From positions 39,351-103,350 of the forward strand of contig NZ_MTAW01000232.1 in assembly GCF_002154725.1 (NCBI RefSeq): a stretch of 64,000 bases of DNA, given 5' to 3'. The notes below the pieces were generated by a model, which saw only the letters and a program-made list of their open reading frames with translations, ran no database searches and was not told the DNA's origin. A program made the translations under genes and the position numbers. This stretch comes from Nostoc sp. 106C. Lineage in GTDB: Bacteria; Cyanobacteriota; Cyanobacteriia; Cyanobacteriales; Nostocaceae. This document shows, one piece after another, positions 56,700 to 64,000 of the stretch. Within the stretch, counting starts at the first letter, position 1; each line of letters starts with the position of its first letter.

Positions 56700-57440
56700 A
56701 TGCCATCCTTAGCAGGAAAAGTTGCAATTGTCACTGGTGCATCGCGGGGTATTGGCAGAGCGATCGCACTCAAGTTAGCTAGTAACGGTGCATCTGTTAC
56801 CGTTAACTATGCAGGTAATACAGCTAAAGCCCAAGAAGTTGTTGCCGAAATTACTCAGCAGGGAGGACAGGCCTTACCTGTACAAGCGGATATCAGCCAA
56901 GTAGCTGAGATCAAGCGGCTTTTCGATCAAACTATTGAAAAATTTGGTAAGGTCGATATTTTAATCAACAATGCTGGAATCGTTATTTATCAGCCGATCA
57001 CCGAAGTCACAGAGAGCGATTTCGACCAACTTGTGGCAGTGAATATTAAAGGTACTTATTTTGCTTGTCAACAAGCTGCCCAAAGAATGGCAGAGGGAGG
57101 ACGGATCATCAACTTTTCTTCTTCAACCACGGCGATGATGCTCCCAACTTATAGCGCTTACGTCGCCACAAAAGGTGCTGTAGAACAAATAACACGAGTC
57201 TTAGCCAAAGAACTGGGTACAAAGAAGATCACAGTCAATGCTGTTTCTCCAGGCCCCACAGATACAGAACTATTCCGTGACGGTAAAACCGAAGAACAAA
57301 TCAACCGTTTAGCCCAAATGGCAGCTTTGGGAAAACTAGGAGATGCACAAGAAATCGCTGACGTGGTAGCATTCCTAGCTAGCGATGAAGCACGGTGGAT
57401 TACCGGACAAAATATCCGTGTCAACGGTGGAATCGCCTGA
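56700..57440 (+). CDS. SDR-family NAD(P)-dependent oxidoreductase
   Basis: A 246-residue classical short-chain dehydrogenase. The cofactor motif TGASRGIGRAIALKL is at residues 11-25, NNAG follows mid-protein, and the catalytic Ser-Tyr-Lys is read in FSSSTTAMMLPTYSAYVATK. The C-terminal WITGQNIRVNGGIA is standard. It is close to 3-oxoacyl-ACP reductase and glucose dehydrogenase-like subfamilies; the substrate is unknown. ATG at 56700 starts the domain cleanly, while a GTG at 56595 would add 35 residues without homology. It may be part of the efflux operon. Confidence 0.9.
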   Translation: MPSLAGKVAIVTGASRGIGRAIALKLASNGASVTVNYAGNTAKAQEVVAEITQQGGQALPVQADISQVAEIKRLFDQTIEKFGKVDILINNAGIVIYQPITEVTESDFDQLVAVNIKGTYFACQQAAQRMAEGGRIINFSSSTTAMMLPTYSAYVATKGAVEQITRVLAKELGTKKITVNAVSPGPTDTELFRDGKTEEQINRLAQMAALGKLGDAQEIADVVAFLASDEARWITGQNIRVNGGIA

Positions 57441-57713
57441 TGTAATCTCACAAAGATATCAAGAGATATCAAAATAAAGAATTTCTCAAAGCATAAACTA
57501 AATGAGCACTAATAAATTAAAACTAGAATTTGCCGACTGCAAAACTTTTCAGTTTTATAATTGTCCTGGTGCAGCTAACAAAACGGGTAGCTCAATGTAG
57601 CATAAAAAACGTTGTATAAAACGTTTCTAAATAATCAGAGTATCCTCTCATTTACCCGGATTTAAAGTCTGTATTTTCCAAGCAAAATATCACGTTACAA
57701 GCATCCCATAATT

Positions 57714-58427
57714 ATGGATTTGTCTAACTTTACTACACTGCAAAACTTAGAAGCTGCCTTCGGTGGTGAATCGATGGCGAATCGGAAGTATCTGTTTTTT
57801 GCTGAAGTGGCGCGTAAACTTGGGTTTACAGACTTGGCGAAACTTTTTAAAGAAACAGCAGAACAAGAAACAGAACATGCTTTTGCACACTTTGTTTTGC
57901 TACACCCAGAATTAGTTATCAATGATCCATCAGCTTTAACTGATGAACAAAAGCGGGAAATTGTATCTCGTTGTTTATCATTAGCAATTGAAGGCGAAAC
58001 TTATGAATACACCACAATGTATCCAGAATTTGCCGCTTCCGCCCAACGCGATCGCGATAACTCTGCGGCGGAAGAATTCCTCAAGCAAGCGAAAGAATCT
58101 ACCGATCATGCCAATACATTTCGAGAAGCAGCACATCGTTTTGGCTTGCTAAAATTTATCGAAAATTACCACGCCGATCGCTACGCTGAAGCTTTAGAAG
58201 TTCTGAACGGCGGACAAGCAGCAACTAGAGTTGCAGGTGATGATCCCAAAACTCGGAAATGGATTTGCAGACAATGCAGTATGATTTACGATCCCGTTGC
58301 TGGCGATCCTGATTCTGGTATTGCACCTGGAACACCATTTGAAGAAATTCCTGATGACTGGAAGTGTCCAATCTGCGGTGCTACCAAAAAGACTTTTCAA
58401 CCATTTGAGGAAAAAGTCGCTGCCTAA
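57714..58427 (+). CDS. Rubrerythrin with C-terminal rubredoxin domain
   Basis: A 237-residue non-heme di-iron peroxidase. The N-terminal ferritin-like bundle (1-170) carries Glu/His ligands in GGESMANRKY, EQETEHAFAH, EGETYEYTTMY and KESTDHANTF. The C-terminal rubredoxin has its two Cys pairs in CRQCSMIYD and CPICGATKK. It would reduce hydrogen peroxide using electrons passed through the rubredoxin centre. Such proteins are typical of low-oxygen defence, and in Nostoc relatives rubrerythrin protects heterocyst nitrogenase; that link is inference here. It lies between the SDR gene and a small unknown gene, probably as its own unit. Confidence 0.93.
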   Translation: MDLSNFTTLQNLEAAFGGESMANRKYLFFAEVARKLGFTDLAKLFKETAEQETEHAFAHFVLLHPELVINDPSALTDEQKREIVSRCLSLAIEGETYEYTTMYPEFAASAQRDRDNSAAEEFLKQAKESTDHANTFREAAHRFGLLKFIENYHADRYAEALEVLNGGQAATRVAGDDPKTRKWICRQCSMIYDPVAGDPDSGIAPGTPFEEIPDDWKCPICGATKKTFQPFEEKVAA

Positions 58428-58910
58428 GATTGTAATGGGGAGCATCTCACTTTTTTACAACGTCATTGCGTTGGCGGAACGCCTACGTCGTACCTCCTCG
58501 CTGCGGACAGTTATACTATCGTTGCAAAATAAAAACTGGGATGCACCCATTGTAACGTGGCGGTTCTCGTGAGGATGAATGGTGTCTAATTAAGCTCAAA
58601 CTCATAGCGCAGAAACGTTTTACCCGACACGCCATTTGCTACCCTGGGGGAAGTTTCCTTCTCACAGGTGTAAGTTTTTATTTATCGACATTTCTTGAGT
58701 AAAAAATAAACCTATGTATATTGGCTAGTAAAATCCAAGAGCTGTTTGTCTAAACAAGTAAACAGCTTAATATCAAGCTGGTTATGGCTCATATCAAAAG
58801 TAGACACGAAAAAAGTTCTAATAAATCTCAGTTTTTATACGGATGAGCAATGTTTTTGAAAGTATATCTGGGATGAAGCGACATGAAATATTAGTCTACG
58901 AGGTGGCGTC
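58428..58910. other. 483-base spacer with a small dispersed repeat
   Basis: The gap after rubrerythrin holds a GC-richer block near 58464-58506 (CATTGCGTTGGCGGAACG followed by CCTCCTCGCTGCGG) that resembles other dispersed repeats in this window. The remainder is AT-rich and should contain the promoter of the small gene at 58911. No ORF is supported. Confidence 0.4.
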
Positions 58911-59168
58911 ATGAAATATGTTTCTTGGAATACTCTTGCCAGAACTGCTTTAAATGGTTTTTATGCACATGGAAGAGGTGCTGTGTATTTCTCTAAAGAT
59001 GGCAATGTACATTATTGCTGGGAAGGTCAGATATCCTTAGCTGTTTTGTTTTATGACCCAGAGACTGAGTTTGTACTAGTCAAAGAATGGGTTAACCCTG
59101 ACACCCAAAGCACTCATTTTGCTACTGCTATTATGCCTTTAGGGTCAAATGTTGTTTTACAGTTTTAA
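58911..59168 (+). CDS. Small hypothetical protein
   Basis: An 85-residue protein with alternating hydrophobic residues suggesting a small beta-rich fold (YCWEGQISLAVLFYDPET in the middle, FVLVKEWVNPDTQ after it). It has no signal peptide, membrane helix or recognised domain. A possible ribosome site (GAGGTGGCGTC) precedes the ATG. Composition is credible for coding, but no function can be given. Confidence 0.5.
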   Translation: MKYVSWNTLARTALNGFYAHGRGAVYFSKDGNVHYCWEGQISLAVLFYDPETEFVLVKEWVNPDTQSTHFATAIMPLGSNVVLQF

Positions 59169-59405
59169 AATAAGTAGAGCTTGCTCCTTCTAGGTGTGAC
59201 ATCAAGCAAAACCACCAGGAGAATTTTGAGAAATTGATATAGGACTAAAAAGTGTCGTTGCAACCTCTAATAGTCTTTGTATAAAGCATTCAAGGTTTTG
59301 TAGATACGAACGTCAGCTTAAATGATCGCAACAGTGTGTTTCCCTAAAATAAAAAGGCTCGAATAGCTGTTACAAAGTACAACGACAAGCCTTGTAAAGT
59401 AAAAA

Positions 59406-59433
59406 TCCCACACCTATAACTAAAGGTGTGGGA
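59406..59433 (-). terminator. Probable minus-strand terminator of the bchE unit
   Basis: TCCCACACCT and AGGTGTGGGA form a perfect 10-base stem with an 8-base loop. Read on the minus strand it is followed by five T residues. It lies about 320 bases past the bchE stop codon and would end transcripts of the heme oxygenase-hemN-bchE run. Confidence 0.55.
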
Positions 59434-59462
59434 GAGCCAAAGTAATTTGTAATTGATAGTTC

Positions 59463-59615
59463 ATATCATGTCCGGTTGAACACTTGTCATTGCGACCGGA
59501 GGGAAGCAATCGCAAAGGTGTTGGGATTGCTACTCTGCGAGAACGACTTCGGCGAACGTTCCACTTCGTTGCACTCGCGGCGGACATATCGCAACTAATT
59601 TAGCGGACATAATAT
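59463..59615. repeat. Foldback repeat with ATATCATGTCCG ends
   Basis: ATATCATGTCCG at 59463 and CGGACATAATAT ending at 59615 form an inverted pair with one mismatch around about 130 bases of GC-richer, palindrome-bearing DNA (CGACTTCGGCGAACG and similar). A second GCGGACATAT copy lies just inside the right end. It is non-coding and resembles a non-autonomous element or dispersed repeat. Confidence 0.5.
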
Positions 59616-59707
59616 CATAATTCGTAATTACAATTAGTGCTTGCTTTGACCCCGCCACTAATTGAAGACCACTAGATTTTAAATTTAGCGGTTGCTTTGT
59701 CTCCATT

Positions 59708-59740
59708 AATTACGAATTACGAATTACGAATTAGTAATTA
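59708..59740. repeat. Heptanucleotide tandem repeat AATTACG
   Basis: Three perfect AATTACG units, one variant (AATTAGT) and a partial unit form a short tandem repeat immediately downstream of bchE. Such heptamers are common short tandemly repeated sequences in heterocystous cyanobacteria. An additional AATTCGTAATTAC stands at about 59619-59632. Confidence 0.75.
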
Positions 59741-59752
59741 TTTTCTCATTCC

Positions 59753-61366
59753 TTATATTTTCATACTCGGTACATCCTGATCTTCACCTTGATATTCCGG
59801 AAGATCGTTGGGTGCACCGCAAGCGGAAATATTGCCAGTAAAATTCACATCTGCTGTCAATTCTGGATGTTGTTCTTTACGTTGGGCGATTTGTTCGGAA
59901 GTGAGAATTTTGGACTCGTCAAAACCTAACTCAATTTCTGTATGCAGTCCTTTGTATTTCACCCGCTTCAGGTTGTAGAAGCGTTTATTAAGAGTAGTTT
60001 GGGCAAAAGCCTTCAAGCAGCCTAAAAGGTATTTCCGCTTAAAGGGATCTTTGACAAACCAATACTCAATAGTCTTACGCAGATAGAAACGGGCGTAGTT
60101 CCGTAGCACTCCTTTAAGAACATCCTCCCGTTCCATTGCGTTCGGCTTCATGATTGGGGTGACAAAGTTATATTGCGAATAATCCCGCACCTCTACGCGA
60201 TCGCCTAATTCTTGAAATAACTCGGAAAAAGGCCAAGGGGTAAACATATTCCAGTTCACCATGTCTGCTTTCCAGTCCAGCGCCATTTTATAGGTTTGTT
60301 CAATTGTCTCTGGGGTTTCGTTTTCTAAACCCATGATGAATTGAGCTTCGGCAACGATACCATTTTGCTTTAACAGTTGGATCGCCCGCTTATTTTGTTC
60401 AATTGTCGTTTCTTTGCGAAACAAATTTAACTTTAACTGGGCGGCGGCTTCTGTACCTAAAGAAACATGAACTAGTCCGGCTTTGCGGTAAAGGGGTAAT
60501 TCTTGCTCATCTCGCAAAATATCTGTGACGCGTGTATTAATTCCCCAATGTACGCCCAAATTACGTTCGATTAATTCGTTACACAACGCAATAAATTTGG
60601 GCTTGTTGATTGTCGGTTCTTCGTCAGCCAGAATGAAAAAGCCCACCTTGTGTTTTTTCACCAAAATTTCAATCTCATCAACAAAGCGCTTGGGAGAACC
60701 GGAACGGTATTTACGCCAAAATTTCCACTGGGAGCAAAAACGACAGGTAAATGGACATCCCCTAGCATAGTTGGGAACAGCTACCCGCACATTAAGAGGA
60801 GTATAAATATATTTGCTCCACTCTAAAAGATCCCAATCTGGAGTGAGGGTATCCAGATCAGCAATTGGCGGATGGGCTGGTGTGGCAACTACTTGACCAT
60901 CTTCAAGGAAAGCAATACCTAAAATATTGCGGCGATCGCTTTCATCTGTACCATTGGCGATCGCTTGCAGTAAATTAACTGTAATCTCTTCTCCTTCGCC
61001 GCGGATAATGTAATCTACCCAAGGTGCTTCATTCAGCACTTCATTGTACATATAGGTAGGATGAACCCCGCCCATAATTGTCTTTGCTTGCGGGCAAACT
61101 TCTTTAACAATTTTCAGAGTTATCTGCGATTGGTAGATCATCGGCGTGATCGCCGTTGCTAATACAACATCCGGCTGATACTTAGCGATCGTTTCCGCTA
61201 AGACATCATCAGGAATATAATCTGTCATTGCATCAACAAAGCGGATATTGGTAAAACCAGCCTGCTTTAAGGCTCCACCAACATAAGGAACCCAACTAGG
61301 TGGCCAATTCCCAGCAATTTCCGCACCACCAGAATGATAGTTGGGTTGAATCATCATGATACGCAT
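59753..61366 (-). CDS. bchE: BchE-like anaerobic Mg-protoporphyrin IX monomethyl ester oxidative cyclase
   Basis: A 537-residue cobalamin-binding radical SAM protein. The N-terminal B12-type Rossmann domain begins MRIMMIQPNYHSGGAEIAGN. The radical SAM cluster is CPFTCRFC (about residues 205-212), and the BchE-type tail ends near CGAPNDLPEYQGEDQD. It would close ring E of Mg-protoporphyrin monomethyl ester without oxygen. The ATG at 61366 has AGGAAG at good spacing; a longer frame to 61522 would overlap hemN and add 52 unrelated residues. Downstream of hemN with a 91-base gap that contains a small repeat. Related radical SAM enzymes cannot be fully excluded, but the neighbours support the call. 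Confidence 0.88.
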   Translation of the reverse strand: MRIMMIQPNYHSGGAEIAGNWPPSWVPYVGGALKQAGFTNIRFVDAMTDYIPDDVLAETIAKYQPDVVLATAITPMIYQSQITLKIVKEVCPQAKTIMGGVHPTYMYNEVLNEAPWVDYIIRGEGEEITVNLLQAIANGTDESDRRNILGIAFLEDGQVVATPAHPPIADLDTLTPDWDLLEWSKYIYTPLNVRVAVPNYARGCPFTCRFCSQWKFWRKYRSGSPKRFVDEIEILVKKHKVGFFILADEEPTINKPKFIALCNELIERNLGVHWGINTRVTDILRDEQELPLYRKAGLVHVSLGTEAAAQLKLNLFRKETTIEQNKRAIQLLKQNGIVAEAQFIMGLENETPETIEQTYKMALDWKADMVNWNMFTPWPFSELFQELGDRVEVRDYSQYNFVTPIMKPNAMEREDVLKGVLRNYARFYLRKTIEYWFVKDPFKRKYLLGCLKAFAQTTLNKRFYNLKRVKYKGLHTEIELGFDESKILTSEQIAQRKEQHPELTADVNFTGNISACGAPNDLPEYQGEDQDVPSMKI

Positions 61367-61457
61367 AATTTTCTTCCTGCTGCTTGAAAGAGGGTAACAG
61401 AAGGATGAAGGCAGAGGAGCCAGTGCGTTGCGGAGGTTCCTCTGCCTTCTGCCTTCT

Positions 61458-62855
61458 TCAAATCGCTTTAGAAAAAGCTGCATTTTTTCGCTTTCTAGTA
61501 TGAGCATCGAAGATGGACGCAATATTGCGGATGAGTAATTTGCCGCTCGGTGTCACCTCAATACCATTGGGTATCATCCGAATTAGTCCATCAGCTTCTA
61601 GCAATTTCAACTCAGATAATTCTCTGGCAAAATATTCATTAAAATCCGTATCAAAAGCTATATGATATTTTTCTTCTATCTCATTAATTGACAGTTGGAA
61701 CTGACACATCAATTCCATAATTACAGTGCGGCGGAGGATATCATCTCGATTTAGAGTTACTCCTTTTTTAATTGGCATAATACCTGTATCAATTGCTTGG
61801 TAGTAACTCTTGAGTTGCTTAATATTTTGAACATAAACGTCATGCAGCATACTAATGGAAGTAATTCCCAAGCCAAATAAATCGGATTCTGGTTTTGTTG
61901 TGTATCCCTGGAAGTTTCTGTGGAGTTTTCCCTGTTGTTGGGCAATGGTTAGTTCATCATTGGGTTTGGCAAAGTGATCCATACCAATAAACCAATAACC
62001 ATTTGCAGTTAATTCTTCAATAGTCATCTGAAGAATATCTAGTTTTTCCGAAGCCTGAGGTAATGCTGATTGCGGAATCTTTCGCTGTACAGGCTTCATC
62101 CAAGGTACATAAGCAAAGTTAAAAACAGCAACTCTATCAGGATCGAGTTTTATGGTTTTTTCAATTGTGTTTTTAAAGGTAGTAAGGCTTTGAAAAGGTA
62201 AGCCATAAATTAAATCAACGTTAGCGCTCTCAAATCCAGCATCCCGAATCCATTCCATCACATCAAAAAGCATAGATTCCGGTTGGACGCGGTTAATAGC
62301 CGTTTGTACTTGATAGTTAAAATCTTGAATTCCAAAGCTAATGCGGTTAAAGCCTAAGCTTTTTAGGAAAAAGATATAGTTTTTATCAACATATTTGGGA
62401 TTAATTTCAATGGAAACTTCCGCCTGAGCATCAAAGTTGAATTGACGATTGATAGTATTCCATAAAAAATCCATTTGCTGCATACTTAAATAATTAGGCG
62501 TGCCACCTCCAAAATGAAGTTGATGAACTTGGCGTTTCGAGGAAATTAACCCAGAAAATTGTTGGAGGTTGCGAACTACATAGTTTAAATATGGATCTAC
62601 GATTTCTTTTCTTTTGGTGATAATTGTATTGCAACCGCAAAAATAGCAAGCAGTTTCACAAAAAGGGATATGGAAGTAGACAGAGAGCGGAGTATTTTTA
62701 CAATTGCCAACTGCAATACTCGATCTTAAATCTAATTCGCCAAAATTTTCTTGTAACTCCGTTGCTGGTGGATAACTTGTATATCGAGGCAAAGCTTGGT
62801 CATAGTTTCTAAGTAACTCCGAGTTGAATTGGACTGTTTGCGTTGCAAGTTTCAT
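61458..62855 (-). CDS. hemN: Oxygen-independent coproporphyrinogen III oxidase HemN
   Basis: A 465-residue radical SAM enzyme that decarboxylates coproporphyrinogen III to protoporphyrinogen IX without oxygen. The cluster motif CETACYFC is at about residues 66-73, followed by GCNTIITKR as in true HemN. GGGTPNYLS and YGLPFQSLTTF follow, and the C-terminal substrate domain is present with typical length. It lies between the heme oxygenase and bchE genes, all on the minus strand. In Synechocystis a paralogous hemN is grouped with ho2 and chlAII and induced at low oxygen. Confidence 0.93.
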   Translation of the reverse strand: MKLATQTVQFNSELLRNYDQALPRYTSYPPATELQENFGELDLRSSIAVGNCKNTPLSVYFHIPFCETACYFCGCNTIITKRKEIVDPYLNYVVRNLQQFSGLISSKRQVHQLHFGGGTPNYLSMQQMDFLWNTINRQFNFDAQAEVSIEINPKYVDKNYIFFLKSLGFNRISFGIQDFNYQVQTAINRVQPESMLFDVMEWIRDAGFESANVDLIYGLPFQSLTTFKNTIEKTIKLDPDRVAVFNFAYVPWMKPVQRKIPQSALPQASEKLDILQMTIEELTANGYWFIGMDHFAKPNDELTIAQQQGKLHRNFQGYTTKPESDLFGLGITSISMLHDVYVQNIKQLKSYYQAIDTGIMPIKKGVTLNRDDILRRTVIMELMCQFQLSINEIEEKYHIAFDTDFNEYFARELSELKLLEADGLIRMIPNGIEVTPSGKLLIRNIASIFDAHTRKRKNAAFSKAI

Positions 62856-63099
62856 GATGCTAATAACCTTGAATGTTTTAGTCCTGTGTTAGTAACTATA
62901 GGAGAATGTAAAAATTACGCCTGCTGAGTACACATCGTAGGCATCGTCCACCAAAAGCTCAGATGATGGACATTTGAAGTACTGAATTAGTTAATCTTTC
63001 ATCAGTGCAGGTATCCAATTTGTAGAGAAAAGATACCTACACTCAAAAAAATCGCCAAAATCAAGAGTTTCCCTAAATTTTATTTTTGAGGTTTGATGC

Positions 63100-63825
63100 T
63101 TATTCCGCCGCAACTAGTTCTGTGCTACCAGGTTGATCTTGACATGTAATCAAATCAAAAACGCGATCGCCAATTGCAGCTTTCACATCTGGTTCTAACT
63201 CCTGGACAACATTGCGATTGAGTTCAAAAGCATAATTTGCCTCTGCAATAATTTTTTCAGCTAAAGCATCATCTACTGGTAACGAATTCAAAGCATCACG
63301 ATATTGAGCTTTAAATGCTCTGATGGCTTCAACAGTAGGTAGAGCCTCAAATTCATGCAGTCCAGTTCCTTGATTCGGTGGTAAGTCCATCGCTGAACGG
63401 ACAATTTTTTTCAAACTCTGACCCCCAGACAAATCTCCCATATAGCGAACATAAGAGTGAGCAACTAGTAATGCAGGTTCTGTGTTTGCTACTTCTTGAA
63501 TTCGAGCAACATAAGCTTTACCTGCTTCTAGCGCCAATATTTGCTCGTGCCAGTCCTCACCGTAGTAAAAAGCGAGGTCTTTCTCCAAATTTGCTTTACG
63601 GTTCAACAGCGGAAAATAAATCAGACTGATTACAGGATGAGTGCTATGACGCTGAAGCTGTTCTTCCAACGTACTGTAAACCAAATACAAGTTCGCTATC
63701 AATTTACGAAACGGCTCTTTTTCTACTATCCCTTTCAGGAAACATTTCATAAACGCCGTATTCTCCGCCATTGTATGGGAGTGTTTTGTTCCTTCCCGTA
63801 ACCTAGTTGCTAATTCGCTACTCAT
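63100..63825 (-). CDS. Heme oxygenase (biliverdin-producing)
   Basis: A 241-residue all-helical heme oxygenase that opens heme to biliverdin, the phycobilin precursor. The proximal His is in REGTKHSHTMAEN (about residue 15-20), and the distal helix has YVRYMGDLSGGQSLKK (about 128-143). Length is typical. Being first in a heme oxygenase-hemN-bchE run, it is probably the HO2-type paralogue used at low oxygen, but HO1 and HO2 cannot be separated by eye. The 244-base gap to hemN may hold an additional promoter. Confidence 0.93.
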   Translation of the reverse strand: MSSELATRLREGTKHSHTMAENTAFMKCFLKGIVEKEPFRKLIANLYLVYSTLEEQLQRHSTHPVISLIYFPLLNRKANLEKDLAFYYGEDWHEQILALEAGKAYVARIQEVANTEPALLVAHSYVRYMGDLSGGQSLKKIVRSAMDLPPNQGTGLHEFEALPTVEAIRAFKAQYRDALNSLPVDDALAEKIIAEANYAFELNRNVVQELEPDVKAAIGDRVFDLITCQDQPGSTELVAAE

Positions 63826-63943
63826 ACTCGATTCCTAACTTTTTAATACCTATATAACTTTATGGCTATATAAGTATTTAGATAAACTAAACTTTTCAAA
63901 AATTAACCTGAGGTTGGCAAAGTTTCAAAAGCCTGATTAGGGT

Positions 63944-64000
63944 TTATACCAATTCACTAAAACTGTGATACAGATAAAGAAGGAATAAATATCAACGAGT
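63944..64000. repeat. Possible truncated TTATACCAATT foldback element
   Basis: TTATACCAATT at 63944 matches the end of the foldback at 29065-29162. The opposite arm, if present, lies beyond the window. It is placed upstream of the heme oxygenase gene. Confidence 0.3.

Noticed and set aside
61367..61522. Upstream extension of bchE overlapping the hemN 3' end
   Set aside because: The extra 52 residues match nothing in BchE, and the ATG at 61366 has a good ribosome site.

Overview
The window reads as chromosome of a filamentous, Nostocales-type cyanobacterium. The signs are the many GCGATCGC (HIP1-type) octamers, a cyanobacterial ebo cluster, a treZ-treY-treH trehalose cassette, an anaerobic tetrapyrrole cassette (bchE, hemN, heme oxygenase), two WD40 signalling proteins, and several Nostoc-style small dispersed and foldback repeats. 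Species cannot be fixed from the sequence. No rRNA, tRNA, CRISPR array or transposase gene was recognised.

Layout. 1-2957: 3' part of an nSTAND-type NTPase with 13 WD40 repeats, cut by the window edge. 3176-11065: ebo cluster; eboA-eboB-eboC-eboE-eboF on the minus strand and eboD divergent on the plus strand. 11181-28359: a 17-kb minus-strand hybrid NRPS/PKS cluster. In transcription order it is A-PCP, KS-AT-ACP-aminotransferase, a JmjC/cupin-like oxygenase, an acyltransferase-3 membrane protein, C-A-PCP, and a terminal TubC-C-A-PCP-TE protein whose C and A domains have lost key catalytic residues. 29405-35789: treZ-treY-treH. 36037-36972: exported SMP-30/gluconolactonase-like protein. 37083-42159: a TIR-WD40 protein downstream of a RyR-TPR-SLOG-like-class III cyclase protein, a candidate nucleotide-signalling or defence pair. 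42306-50032: stress and housekeeping genes (DCC thiol oxidoreductase, AraC regulator, GalU-like nucleotidyltransferase, aldo/keto reductase, Dps, pirin, DUF202 protein, a secreted protein and a small protein). 50550-57440: LysR regulator, RND efflux adaptor and pump, and an SDR oxidoreductase. 57714-59168: rubrerythrin with a rubredoxin tail, and a small unknown protein. 59753-63825: heme oxygenase, hemN and bchE, a low-oxygen tetrapyrrole set.

How the parts may work together. The NRPS/PKS line is nearly collinear. A Val-like residue would be loaded, extended once with malonate, and aminated at the beta-keto carbon to give an unusual beta,gamma-diamino acyl unit. That unit would be joined to a second Val-like residue and released by a terminal module that is probably catalytically dead except for its PCP and thioesterase. 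The oxygenase and acyltransferase are plausible tailoring enzymes. The ebo cluster next door is linked in Nostoc to moving scytonemin precursors to the periplasm, so export or topological handling of this product by Ebo proteins is a reasonable but untested idea.
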